In this document: positions 1 to 7,475 of the stretch, piece after piece
Position numbering within the stretch: the stretch's first letter is position 1
Layout of the letters: each line of letters begins with the position of its first letter
Origin: an uncultured Lentisphaeraceae bacterium
GTDB taxonomy: Bacteria; Verrucomicrobiota; Kiritimatiellia; RFP12; DVOR01
Direction of reading: 5' to 3'
Assembly: GCA_946056345.1 (NCBI GenBank)
Contig: CAMGJH010000019.1
Span: 1 to 9,434 of the forward strand
DNA length: 9,434 nt
Made by a program: the position numbers and the translations under genes
Notes under the pieces: generated by a model
Told to the model about the DNA's origin: nothing
Databases searched by the model: none
The model's input: the letters and a program-made list of their open reading frames with translations, nothing else

Positions 1-1
1 C

Positions 2-388
2 CCCGCGCCTAAGATCTTCAAGGCCGGCTTCTTGAATAGTTGCGAACTGGTCTTCTGTTGCTGGAACAAAGGGCACACCTGGAACTTCCTTTCGCAAGCG
101 GAGATGCATAACTTCATCGAAAGCCCGATTTGCATGGGGCCTGAGCGTTTGCGCAACCCGAAGCATCCAACGCAAAAGCCAGTCTCTATTCTAAAGAAAA
201 TGGTTGCCATCGCCAGTTGCGAGGGGGATGTTATCTTTGATCCCTTTATGGGGGTCGGATCCATTGGCGAAGCTGCGCTTTCCCTCAACCGGCGGTTTGT
301 TGGGTTTGAGCGGGACAAGGCTTATTTCGAGGCCGCTGCAAAACGATTGGCCCCGTATGCCCAAGGGGAGGCATGTGAATATGCGTGA
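2..388 (+). CDS. Beta-class DNA methyltransferase (N6-adenine/N4-cytosine), 5'-truncated by window edge
   Basis: This is the C-terminal end of a site-specific DNA methyltransferase of the N6_N4_Mtase family. The frame is open from base 2, so the gene starts upstream; the TTG at 32 is internal. Visible motifs are NPKHPTQKP (the conserved stretch just before the cofactor site), then DPFMGVGS, the S-adenosylmethionine-binding motif I (F-x-G-x-G), then [14 protein letters not shown], where the acidic residue contacts the cofactor ribose. Having the SAM site near the C-terminus implies the beta-class order, with the catalytic DPPY/DPPW motif upstream and out of view. The stop codon overlaps the start of the next methyltransferase by 8 bp, so the two are translationally linked. 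Such a pair occurs in DpnII-type loci, where DpnA is the beta-class member; that match is by architecture only. GC content is lower than downstream, consistent with transfer. Confidence 0.9.
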   Translation, partial: PAPKIFKAGFLNSCELVFCCWNKGHTWNFLSQAEMHNFIESPICMGPERLRNPKHPTQKPVSILKKMVAIASCEGDVIFDPFMGVGSIGEAALSLNRRFVGFERDKAYFEAAAKRLAPYAQGEACEYA

Positions 389-1502
389 GATGAAAACAAA
401 GGCCTTTCTAAAATGGGCAGGAGGAAAAGAACGCGAATTGCCCTACATCTTGCCGTGCTTGCCTGCGTACGAGCATTACTACGAACCCTTTGTGGGCGGC
501 GGCGCTGTCTTTGCGTCCGTTACGGCAGCGCACTACTTTATCAATGACAAATCTGAGGAATTGGCGGGCTTCTATCGTGCAATTGCAGGACAAGACAGTG
601 CTTTTTACAGATGGATAGAGGCCATTTGTGAGAGCTGGGAGCGGTTATTGGACTTTGCCTCGCCACAAGGTTTAGATAGCAAGGCCCCAGAGCCCTTCGA
701 TTGCCTGGTGCCTGAAGCCTTGCCGACGGATGTCATTCTGTCGGCCTTCCCGTGGCATCGCCATATCTTTCGCCAAGAGATTGCCAAGGGGCTTAAGCGA
801 AAATCCTCACGGCTAGTTGCCTTGGAACGAGACTATGGACCGCTAAAACCGGAGGATGTGCAGGATGCCTTCCAGACGGTTCTCCTAGGCAGCCTGTATA
901 TGTATTTCCGCCATCTCTATAACTGCGCCGAGGTGCAACAGATCCCGGGGCTGCCAACGGCGTTGTTCTTATTTATTCGCAGTTATGCGTATAGCGGGAT
1001 GTTCCGGTATAACGCTCAGGGGGCCTTTAATGTGCCCTACGGGGGACGTGGATACAACCGTAAATCGCTTCGTGGCAAGCTTGACTACTATAGGTCTACC
1101 GCGCTGACGGAGAAGTTCTCCCGCACGACGGTCTTCAATCTCGACTTCGAGGACTTCCTCTGTCGTTGCCAACCCTCGGCAAACGACTTCCTCTTTCTAG
1201 ACCCGCCCTATGATAGCGACTTCTCGACTTATGCCAAGAACGCATTTACGCGCCGCGATCACGAGCGCCTAGCCTCGTGGTTGCTCACAGCAACTCAGGC
1301 GAAGTGGATGCTGGTTATCAAGCGGACCCCTTTTATCGAGCGGCTTTATTTAGGCCACGGGCTCTCGATTGCAAGGTTTGACAAGACCTATCAGGTAAGC
1401 TTTATGAACCGGAATGACCGACAGGCCGAGCACTTGATGATTGCCAACTATCCCTTACTGTTGGAAGCATCTACGCAAGTAGCCGCGCAGCGAGCGGTTT
1501 GA
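381..1502 (+). CDS. D12-class DNA adenine N6-methyltransferase (Dam/DpnM-like)
   Basis: It methylates adenine at N6 in a short DNA site using S-adenosylmethionine. The 373-aa protein has the D12-class motifs in order: KWAGGK (residues 11-16, motif X), [10 protein letters not shown] (35-44, motif I), IND (54-56), [18 protein letters not shown] (204-221, typical of the family), catalytic [11 protein letters not shown] (274-284), and a C-terminal NRN...EHLMIANY block (343-357). The ATG at 381 is chosen because AGGGGAGG lies about 9 bases upstream and KWAGGK then falls near the N-terminus; ATG 390 is also possible. The frame is open further upstream but inside the preceding gene. Dam and DpnM are roughly 270-285 aa, so this protein is long; the extra length sits mainly between motif II and the YSGMFRYN block (about residues 65-165) and could be a larger target-recognition region. 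It may be a restriction-modification methylase or an orphan; no nuclease gene is visible. Confidence 0.93.
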   Translation: MREMKTKAFLKWAGGKERELPYILPCLPAYEHYYEPFVGGGAVFASVTAAHYFINDKSEELAGFYRAIAGQDSAFYRWIEAICESWERLLDFASPQGLDSKAPEPFDCLVPEALPTDVILSAFPWHRHIFRQEIAKGLKRKSSRLVALERDYGPLKPEDVQDAFQTVLLGSLYMYFRHLYNCAEVQQIPGLPTALFLFIRSYAYSGMFRYNAQGAFNVPYGGRGYNRKSLRGKLDYYRSTALTEKFSRTTVFNLDFEDFLCRCQPSANDFLFLDPPYDSDFSTYAKNAFTRRDHERLASWLLTATQAKWMLVIKRTPFIERLYLGHGLSIARFDKTYQVSFMNRNDRQAEHLMIANYPLLLEASTQVAAQRAV

Positions 1503-1603
1503 CGCAGCTTGCACGAGGCTTCACACGCGCATAGCGAGCACCTCACGAACCGCGAACAACTGGCCGCTCTCAAGGCGGGGTGTGTGCGCGGGGAGAGAGA
1601 GTG

Positions 1604-1612
1604 TGGTAGAAT
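1604..1612 (+). promoter_or_regulatory. Probable extended -10 promoter for pheT
   Basis: TGGTAGAAT fits an extended -10 element (TG-n-TAGAAT, five of six matches to TATAAT). It lies about 33 bases before the pheT ATG. No good -35 hexamer is found 16-19 bases upstream (the region is GTGTGCGCG-like), which extended -10 promoters can tolerate. It would give a very short leader and lets pheT be transcribed independently of the methylases. Confidence 0.45.
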
Positions 1613-1645
1613 GGCGGCGTTTTGTGAGTTCTATTGGAGTGCGAC

Positions 1646-4066
1646 ATGCGCGTTTCGCTGAGTTGGCTGAATGAGTTTGTGGATTTGAGCGACCAGACGG
1701 TTCAGGGGGTCTCGGACCTGCTGACCTTCTCGGGTGTTGAGGTCGAGGGGATTGAATCGACCGGGGTGGTGCTCGATGGGCACTTTGTGGTGGGCGAGGT
1801 GGTGGATTGTCAGGCGCATCCGAACTCGGATCACTTGCATGTGTGCAAGGTCTTTGATGGCACCGAGACGCTGCAGATTGTCTGCGGCGCGCCGAATGTG
1901 CGTACGGGGGTGAAGGCGCCGCTGGCGAAGATCGGCGCGGTGATGCCCGGGCCCGAGGGGTTCGCTATTAAGAAGGGGAAGTTGCGGGGCGTTGAGAGCT
2001 TTGGGATGCTTTGCTCGAAGGACGAGTTGGGGCTGGGCGGGGCGCATGAGGGGATTTGGGAGTTGCCGGACGAGGCGGTGGCGGGGGCGAGTGTGCAGCC
2101 GTTTATGCCGCCGGCGGAGACGGTCTACGACTTGGAAGTGACGTGGAATCGCTCGGACTGCCTTTCGGTGCGCGGGATTGCGCGTGAGTTGGCGGCGTTG
2201 CTCCATCGGCCGTTGAAGGCGGTGGCGGTGGACTTCCCGGAGGCGGGCGCGCCGGTTGAGCAGATGGCGAAGGTGGTGGTGGAGGCACCGGAGCTCTGCC
2301 CGCGCTACACGGCGCGTGTGGTGACGGGGCTGGACCCCAAGGCGCCGACACCGGCGTGGATGGTGCAGCGGCTGGAGGCGTGCGGTCAGCGGTCGCTGGG
2401 GTTGGCGGTGGATGTGACGAATTACGTGATGCTCGAGCTCGGGCAGCCGTTGCACGCCTTTGACCATACGACCTTGGCCGAGCGGACGGTGGTGGTGCGC
2501 CGCGCGAAGGCCGGGGAGAAGCTGCGCACGCTCGATGGCAAGGAGCGCGCGCTCGATGAGACGATGTTGGTGATTGCCGACCCGCAGAAGGCGACGGCCG
2601 TGGCGGGGATTATGGGCGGCGAGGAGACCGAGGTGGAGAACGCTACCGGCACGGTGCTCCTGGAATCGGCCCTCTTCGATGCGGCGAGCGTGAAGTTTAC
2701 GGCCACGGCCCTGGGGATGAACTCCGAGGCCACCTATCGCTTTGCGCGCGGGGTGGACCGCGATTTGGCCGACGAGGCGAGCCGCCGCGCGGTGAGTTTG
2801 CTGGTGAAGTATGGCGGGGCGACGGCGTGCGCGGGGGTGATTGATGTGGATAACCGCCCGACCGAGCCGATTGATGTGCCGCTCTCCTACAAGCGTGTGT
2901 GCGAGGTCATTGGCGTGACGGTGGCGCCGGAGCGGGTGGATGAGATTTTGACTTCGCTGGGGATCGAGAAGGTCTCGGGCGATGGCGAGCGGGCGATCTT
3001 CCGTAGCCCGAGCTGGCGGTATGATTTGACGCGCGAGGCGGACCTGATTGAAGAGGTGACGCGGATGAATGGTCTGGACGCCATTCCCACGCAGTTGCCG
3101 ACACTCGCGGCCGTTTCGCAGTTGCCCGAGGAGAGCTTCCGCGCCAAGTGCGCCGTGCGCCACGCGCTGCTCGCGCTGGGCTTCACCGAGGCGATGCACT
3201 ACTCCTTCCTCTCCGCCGGCGAGTTGGAGGCCTTCGACCCGACGGTCAAGAACCGCCTGGCGATCCCGAACCCGGTCTCGGCCGACTACGGGGTGTTGCG
3301 CGAGTCGCTGTTGCCGCAGCTGATTGCTTCGCTGGGGCGGAATGCCTCGCGGCAGGTGGAGAGCGCGGCGCTCTTCGAGGTGGGGCGCGTCTTCTCGGTG
3401 GATACCAAGAGCGGGAAGCCGGTGGAGGCGGAGAAGGTCTCGCTGGGGATGATGGGGCCCTTTGGGCGCGATGCGCTCAATCGGCGCGCGGCGGTGCGCG
3501 ACGAAGAGGCGTTGCTTTGGCTCAAGGGCGCGGTCGAGGCGCTCTGCGAGCGGCTGCACGCCCCGCGTTTTGGTTTCTTCGCTTGCAACCATCCGGCCTT
3601 CGCGCCGGGCTTCGCGGTGGAGATTTGCCTGGGGCGCAAGCGCGTGGGGCTGATGGGGGCGGTGAGCGCGGCGATGCGCCACAAGTTCCGCCTGAATACG
3701 CCCTTGGTGGTGGCCGAGCTTGACCTGGCGCAGCTCTGCAAGGGGCTCGACGCTCTGCCGCGCCTCAAGCCCGTGCCGCAGTTCCCGGCCAGCCGCAAGG
3801 ATATCGCTTTCATCGCGCCCGAGTCGCTCACCCACGAGACGATTGTCAAGACGATTCGCAAGGCCGCGCCTGCCGAATTGACCGATGTGGCGCTCTTTGA
3901 TATTTTCACCTCGAAGGCAATTGGTGCCGGGAAGCGCTCGATGGGCTATACCCTCGAGTTCCGTTCCGCCGAGCGGACCCTCACCGATGGCGAAGTGAAC
4001 GCCTCCTTTGCCAAGATTGCCGCCGCGCTCAAGGAGACCCTGGGCGTGGAGATTCGCGAGGCGTAA
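1646..4066 (+). CDS. pheT: Phenylalanine--tRNA ligase beta subunit
   Basis: This is the beta subunit of the cytoplasmic alpha2-beta2 phenylalanyl-tRNA synthetase; it binds tRNA-Phe and edits mischarged Tyr-tRNA-Phe. The 806 aa match the usual length of about 800. Domains in order: N-terminal MRVSLSWLNEFVDL; EMAP-type tRNA-binding OB fold at about 40-150 (HPNSDHLHVCKV, VCGAPNV); B3/B4 editing domain at about 215-385 (AVDVTNYVMLELGQPLHAFD 254-273, GIMGGEETEV 321-330); B5 at about 405-478 with the Mg-site cluster RYDLTREADLIEEVTR (458-473); catalytic-like core at about 495-700; anticodon-binding FDX-ACB at 710-804 (PQFPASRKDIAF at 711-722, GYTLEFRSAERTLTD at 767-781). ATG 1646 is chosen over TTG 1634 because GGAG at 1636-1639 is well spaced and the N-terminus aligns with the family. 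No pheS lies directly upstream. The first half prefers G-ending codons, the second half more C-ending ones. Confidence 0.98.
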   Translation: MRVSLSWLNEFVDLSDQTVQGVSDLLTFSGVEVEGIESTGVVLDGHFVVGEVVDCQAHPNSDHLHVCKVFDGTETLQIVCGAPNVRTGVKAPLAKIGAVMPGPEGFAIKKGKLRGVESFGMLCSKDELGLGGAHEGIWELPDEAVAGASVQPFMPPAETVYDLEVTWNRSDCLSVRGIARELAALLHRPLKAVAVDFPEAGAPVEQMAKVVVEAPELCPRYTARVVTGLDPKAPTPAWMVQRLEACGQRSLGLAVDVTNYVMLELGQPLHAFDHTTLAERTVVVRRAKAGEKLRTLDGKERALDETMLVIADPQKATAVAGIMGGEETEVENATGTVLLESALFDAASVKFTATALGMNSEATYRFARGVDRDLADEASRRAVSLLVKYGGATACAGVIDVDNRPTEPIDVPLSYKRVCEVIGVTVAPERVDEILTSLGIEKVSGDGERAIFRSPSWRYDLTREADLIEEVTRMNGLDAIPTQLPTLAAVSQLPEESFRAKCAVRHALLALGFTEAMHYSFLSAGELEAFDPTVKNRLAIPNPVSADYGVLRESLLPQLIASLGRNASRQVESAALFEVGRVFSVDTKSGKPVEAEKVSLGMMGPFGRDALNRRAAVRDEEALLWLKGAVEALCERLHAPRFGFFACNHPAFAPGFAVEICLGRKRVGLMGAVSAAMRHKFRLNTPLVVAELDLAQLCKGLDALPRLKPVPQFPASRKDIAFIAPESLTHETIVKTIRKAAPAELTDVALFDIFTSKAIGAGKRSMGYTLEFRSAERTLTDGEVNASFAKIAAALKETLGVEIREA

Positions 4067-4426
4067 GGGAGAAGGATTGTGATGTTGCGCGCCGAAGAGC
4101 AGAGAGGCCCCGCGTGCGTCCCCGGTTGGGGGCGTGAGGGGGCGCGTGCTCGCGGCGGCGCAGGAACCCATTTGCGGGAGACCGCTCAACGTAGTGCGCC
4201 CTGTCCTAAGCGCGAATCGGCTGACATTTTTCCGGCCTACACGTTTTTAGGATGGCTCCGGGGCTCGACTCGATTGGCGTGGCCGTGCCGGCCGCACCGG
4301 GCAGTCGGGCGAGGGGCCGTCACCTTGGTTCGCCAGGGCTTCCGGAGAAGGAAGCGTTACGCCTGGACGGGGCTTTTTTGTGAGGTTGCAGGCGCCTGGG
4401 GCGCGTGTTAAGAAGGGAGCGAGAAG
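4067..4426 (+). other. Noncoding gap between pheT and the MCE operon
   Basis: These 360 bases separate pheT from the next gene. A 110-codon frame (4079-4411) has no family resemblance, an Arg/Gly-rich composition typical of noncoding GC-rich DNA, and runs through the hairpin, so I do not call it a gene. The first 150 bases show nothing I recognise. The second half (about 4221-4380) is a T-rich patch followed by a dense set of inverted repeats ending in a terminator-like hairpin. A CTGACA at 4221-4226 and a TAGGAT at 4248-4253 look promoter-like but are 21 bases apart, which is too far for a standard sigma-70 pair. Confidence 0.6.
4333..4379 (+). terminator. Intrinsic-terminator-like hairpin with T6 tail
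   Basis: CCAGG (4333-4337) plus GCTTCC (4338-4343) pair with GGAAGC (4350-4355) and CCTGG (4362-4366), around a GGAGAA loop and a small GTTACG bulge. CCGTC (4317-4321) can extend the stem by pairing with GACGG (4366-4370). GGGGC and six T residues (4374-4379) follow. It could end the pheT transcript, end a separate small RNA, or act as an attenuator 47 bases ahead of the next gene. The T-run is separated from the stem base by a few bases unless the outer CCGTC/GACGG pairing forms, so efficiency is uncertain. Confidence 0.5.
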
Positions 4427-5545
4427 ATGGTTAAGCAGTTGCTGTTGGGGTTGGCCCTCTGCGGGGCGATGGTGCTTTCGGCCACGGAGGGGGTCTCCGA
4501 TATGGCCGTGCAGTTGTTCGGCAAGGAAGCGGCCGGCAAGCGCGTGGAGAAGGGCGCGGTCTTCATCGACGGGCTCTATGTGAAGGCGCCCTACTCGGTC
4601 TCGCGCGAAGGGAACGTCATTCTTATCAATGGGCAGATTGCCAGCCGCTTTAAGGTGGAGTCGGCCGTTGCCGGGGCGATGGCCACGGCGCGCGAAGCGG
4701 CGAAGAACGACCCGGCCATGCAGGGTGGGGAGGTCTCCGACGAAGCGGGCGCTACCCTCGGCAGCGACGACACGCCCACCCTCGATGCCGCCGCGAAGGG
4801 GACCAAAGCCTCGGGCGGGAAGAAGCCCAGCGCGCTCGAAGCGAAGATCGCCAAGCAGTATGCCGGCGGCACCGGACTGGACGCCAAGCTCGCCGCCCAG
4901 AAGAAGGCTAAGGAGTTGAAGGAGGCTTCGTCCAAGGGCGCCTTCAACGAGTCGAGCGCCGGCACGAACGACCCGATGGCCCTCTTTGAGGAGGCCGATT
5001 ACACCTACACGCCCCCGTCCAAGCCTGAACCGCCCGCGGTGCCCTACGTTCGCCCGGCGGCCAAGGCCTCCTTCGCCGAGATCGCCGCCAAGAACAAGGC
5101 TCGCGCCGAGGAAGTGGCCGCCAAGGCCGCCGCTGCTGCCGCCGGGGAGGCGGAGGATGCCGAGAGCGAAGAGATTGCCACCGAGGACTTCGAGAACCTC
5201 TCCGAAGAGGAGATTGCCGCCATCACCAAGAAGGCCGCCGACCGCCGTGCGCTGCTCGAGAAGCTCCTCGAGGCCGACACGCTCGTCCTGCTTTCGTCCA
5301 ACACCTCGGCGGCCAAGACGCAGAAGAAGCCGGTGATGCAGCGCTTCGTGGTCAGCCTCGAGAAACTCTGCTCCGCCGCCAGCGCCGACGCGCTCGTCAA
5401 GCAGTGGGGCAAGGCCATTCCGGCCAGCTATCTGCGCAAGATCTACGACAACCGCGAGAGCAACGCCCCGGAGATGAAGACCCTCCTCCTGCGCGTCAAT
5501 CGCGAAGTGAAAGAAGCCAAAGACCGTTCCAGCCGGCGCCTCTAA
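4427..5545 (+). CDS. Secreted Ala/Lys/Glu-rich protein of unknown function
   Basis: I do not recognise a named family. The 372-aa protein starts with a clear Sec signal (K3, hydrophobic LLLGLALCGAMVL, small-residue end near VLSA-TEG, about residue 19), so it should act in the envelope or outside. Residues 46-70 form a compact motif (FIDGLYVKAPYSVSREGNV followed by ILINGQ), which reads like a small beta domain; similar phrases occur, as I recall, in secreted proteins of the PVC group. The middle (about 85-250) is low-complexity with Ala/Lys/Glu helices (135-172, 210-240), a proline-rich linker (195-210) and an acidic patch (240-263). The C-terminus (about 255-365) looks like an ordered helical domain. 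AAGGGAG about 7 bases before the ATG sets the start. It ends 18 bases before the MlaE gene, so co-transcription and an accessory role in the MCE system are plausible but inferred. Confidence 0.85.
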   Translation: MVKQLLLGLALCGAMVLSATEGVSDMAVQLFGKEAAGKRVEKGAVFIDGLYVKAPYSVSREGNVILINGQIASRFKVESAVAGAMATAREAAKNDPAMQGGEVSDEAGATLGSDDTPTLDAAAKGTKASGGKKPSALEAKIAKQYAGGTGLDAKLAAQKKAKELKEASSKGAFNESSAGTNDPMALFEEADYTYTPPSKPEPPAVPYVRPAAKASFAEIAAKNKARAEEVAAKAAAAAAGEAEDAESEEIATEDFENLSEEEIAAITKKAADRRALLEKLLEADTLVLLSSNTSAAKTQKKPVMQRFVVSLEKLCSAASADALVKQWGKAIPASYLRKIYDNRESNAPEMKTLLLRVNREVKEAKDRSSRRL

Positions 5546-5563
5546 TTTCCTGGGCTCCACCCA

Positions 5564-6670
5564 ATGGCCAAGCCTCTCCCAACCGCTGTGGTGCTGCCTG
5601 CGGCCCTGACGCAGAAGACGGTGGCCGCGCTCTGCCGCGAGGGAGCGCTCACCTGGGCCGGGTGCTCAGCCCAAGCGCGGACGCTCGATTGCTCGGCCGT
5701 GACGGTGGCTGACGGCGCGGGGGTGGCGTTCCTGTGGGTGATGCAGCAGCGGGCCCGCGCTAATGGCGGCGATTTGCGCCTGGAGGCGTTGCCGGCCGAG
5801 CTCGCCGCGCGCCTGGAAGCCTACGCGCAGGCTCAGCAGAAGGCGGCGGCTTCGCCTGAGGTCCGTGGCGCCCACGCTCCGCGCGAGAACCCCATTTCGG
5901 CGCTTGGCCGGCGGGTCTGCGAAGGGGCGGCGGCGTGGTACGCGGCGGTGGCCTACCTGGGCGAGGTGCTCTGCAGTCTGGGCGCGCTCTGCTCTCGGCG
6001 CTTTCGGTGGGGCGATTGCGGCCTGGCCTTCCAGCGGTGCGGCGCGGAGGCGGTGCCGGTCTCGGCGCTTATCGGCTTTCTCCTGGGGCTGATTTTGGCC
6101 TTCCAGTCGGCCATTCCGCTCAAGATGTTCGGCGGTGAGGGGTTTGTGGGCGGCCTGGTGGGCATTGCGCTGGTGCGCGAACTCGGGCTCATCATCACGG
6201 CGATCCTGATGGCTGGGCGGACGGGCTCGGCTTTCGCCGCCGAGTTGGGCACGATGAAGGTCAATGAAGAGATTGACGCGCTCGAGACGATGGGCCTTAA
6301 GCCGGTGCGCTTTCTGGCCTTGCCGCGCATTGTGGCCGGCACGCTGGCGCTGCCCTTTCTCTCGCTCTTTGCCACGGCCGCGGGGTTGCTGGGCGGCTGG
6401 GTGGTGATGGCGGTCCTCGGCTTTCCCGCGCGCTACTACCTCGATCAGCTCCAGGCCTTCGTGGCATTGGGCGACCTCCTCGGCAGCCTGGCCAAGGCCT
6501 TTCTCTTCGGCTTTATGGTCTCGGCCGTTGGTTGCTGGCAGGGGCTACGGGCGGGGCGCGACGCGGGGGCGGTGGGCACGGCCACGACGGCGGCGGTCGT
6601 CACGGGCATCGTCCTGCTCACGGTGCTTGAAGGGCTCCTCTCGGGAGTCTTCTACGCGATGGGCTGGTAG
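5564..6670 (+). CDS. mlaE: MlaE-family ABC lipid-transport permease with fused N-terminal STAS domain
   Basis: This is the inner-membrane permease of an MCE-type lipid transporter. Residues 1-90 resemble a STAS (MlaB-like) domain: a strand at 7-12, then LDCSAVTVADGAGVAFLWVM (41-60) and RANGGDLRLEALPAEL (65-80). The permease part spans about 110-368 with hydrophobic segments near 166-185, 196-218, 255-285, 305-325 and 340-365. It carries the diagnostic MlaE stretch from MAGRTGSAFAAELGTMKV (216-233) through NEEIDALETMGLKP (234-247), the cytoplasmic coupling region contacting the ATPase. The fusion explains why no separate mlaB is present. The STAS position usually holding Ser/Thr after the Asp (D-S/T-x-G) is Gly here (DGAG, 50-53), so phosphorylation control at that site is unlikely. 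No clear Shine-Dalgarno precedes the ATG; the 18-base gap to the previous gene suggests coupling. Confidence 0.95.
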   Translation: MAKPLPTAVVLPAALTQKTVAALCREGALTWAGCSAQARTLDCSAVTVADGAGVAFLWVMQQRARANGGDLRLEALPAELAARLEAYAQAQQKAAASPEVRGAHAPRENPISALGRRVCEGAAAWYAAVAYLGEVLCSLGALCSRRFRWGDCGLAFQRCGAEAVPVSALIGFLLGLILAFQSAIPLKMFGGEGFVGGLVGIALVRELGLIITAILMAGRTGSAFAAELGTMKVNEEIDALETMGLKPVRFLALPRIVAGTLALPFLSLFATAAGLLGGWVVMAVLGFPARYYLDQLQAFVALGDLLGSLAKAFLFGFMVSAVGCWQGLRAGRDAGAVGTATTAAVVTGIVLLTVLEGLLSGVFYAMGW

Positions 6671-6692
6671 GCGCGGGGCAAGGAGGTAGCAG

Positions 6693-7457
6693 ATGGAACG
6701 TGAGGTTGTCATTTCCTGCGAGCACCTGGCCACCGGCTACAACGGCGTCACGCTAATGGCCGACGTCAACCTCCAAATCTACCGTGGCGAGATTGTCTTC
6801 CTCCTCGGCGGCTCGGGCTGCGGCAAATCCACCCTCCTCAAACACCTCATCGGCCAAGTGCCGCCTATCGCCGGCACCATCCGCATCCTGGGCCAGGATG
6901 CCACGGCTACCGACGGCCCCGAGCGCGAACACCTCCTGCGCGCCTTCGGGATGATGTACCAGAGCGGCGCGCTCTTCGGCAACCTCTCGGTCCTCGAAAA
7001 CGTCCTCCTCCCCCTCGAAGAGTTCACCCCCTTCCCGAGCGACGTGCGCGAGGCGATTGCCCGGATGAAGCTCGCCCAAGTCGGTCTCCTCGAGCGCGCC
7101 GAGGCGATGCCCTCCGAGCTCTCCGGCGGCCAACGCAAGCGCGCCGCCATCGCCCGTGCGATGGCCCTCGATCCGCCCATCCTCTTCCTCGACGAACCCG
7201 GCGCCGGGCTCGACCCCATCACCGCCGCCACCCTCGATGCCCTCATCCGCCGCCTCTCGCGCGAGCTCGGGATGACCGTGGTCATCATCTCCCACGAGCT
7301 CGCCAGCATCGAGGCTATCGCCGACCGCGCCATCTACCTCGACCGCGCCGCCCAAGGCGTCCTCGACCAAGGCCCTCCGCGCTACCTGCGCGAGGAGTCC
7401 CCCCACGCCGTCATCCGCAACTTCTTCAACCGCCGCGCCGACGGCGCCGACGCCTAA
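6693..7457 (+). CDS. mlaF: MlaF-like ABC transporter ATPase
   Basis: This cytoplasmic ATPase powers the MCE lipid transporter by binding the MlaE permease. The 254-aa protein has all ABC motifs: Walker A GGSGCGKST (39-47), Q-loop MMYQSGALF (87-95, the MlaF form), signature LSGGQRKRAAIARA (143-156), Walker B ILFLDEPGAGLDP (163-175) and H-loop SHE (200-202). The length is close to the family norm (E. coli MlaF is about 270 aa). The C-terminal IRNFF near 241-245 corresponds to the tail that in E. coli packs against a neighbouring subunit. A strong AAGGAGGT (6680-6687) sits 5 bases before the ATG, the best ribosome site in the operon. The gene begins 22 bases after mlaE. Codons are strongly C-ending, unlike mlaE just before it. 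Confidence 0.97.
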   Translation: MEREVVISCEHLATGYNGVTLMADVNLQIYRGEIVFLLGGSGCGKSTLLKHLIGQVPPIAGTIRILGQDATATDGPEREHLLRAFGMMYQSGALFGNLSVLENVLLPLEEFTPFPSDVREAIARMKLAQVGLLERAEAMPSELSGGQRKRAAIARAMALDPPILFLDEPGAGLDPITAATLDALIRRLSRELGMTVVIISHELASIEAIADRAIYLDRAAQGVLDQGPPRYLREESPHAVIRNFFNRRADGADA

Positions 7458-7475
7458 CCCCCGGAGCCCCGCCCT

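Noticed and set aside
1631..4189. 852-codon open frame on the - strand covering all of pheT
   Set aside because: It is fully antisense to a clearly recognisable pheT, is rich in His/Arg/Leu/Pro with no motifs, and arises because GC-rich codons on the + strand avoid antisense stops.
4221..4253. Sigma-70 promoter CTGACA ... TAGGAT
   Set aside because: The spacer is 21 bases, outside the normal 15-19 range, so it is kept only as a hint within the RNA-candidate finding.
4333..4366. Possible SRP (4.5S) RNA tip, from the partial resemblance of CCGGAGAAGGAAGC to the conserved SRP loop
   Set aside because: The conserved order CAGGTCCGGAAGGAAGCAGC is not kept: the stem/loop spacing differs and the flanking asymmetric loop is missing.
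4079..4411. 110-codon frame after pheT
   Set aside because: It has no recognisable family, an Arg/Gly-rich composition and crosses the terminator-like hairpin.
4247..5560. 437-codon open frame on the - strand
   Set aside because: It is antisense to the secreted protein gene, Gly/Leu/Arg-rich without domains, and its end falls in the hairpin region.
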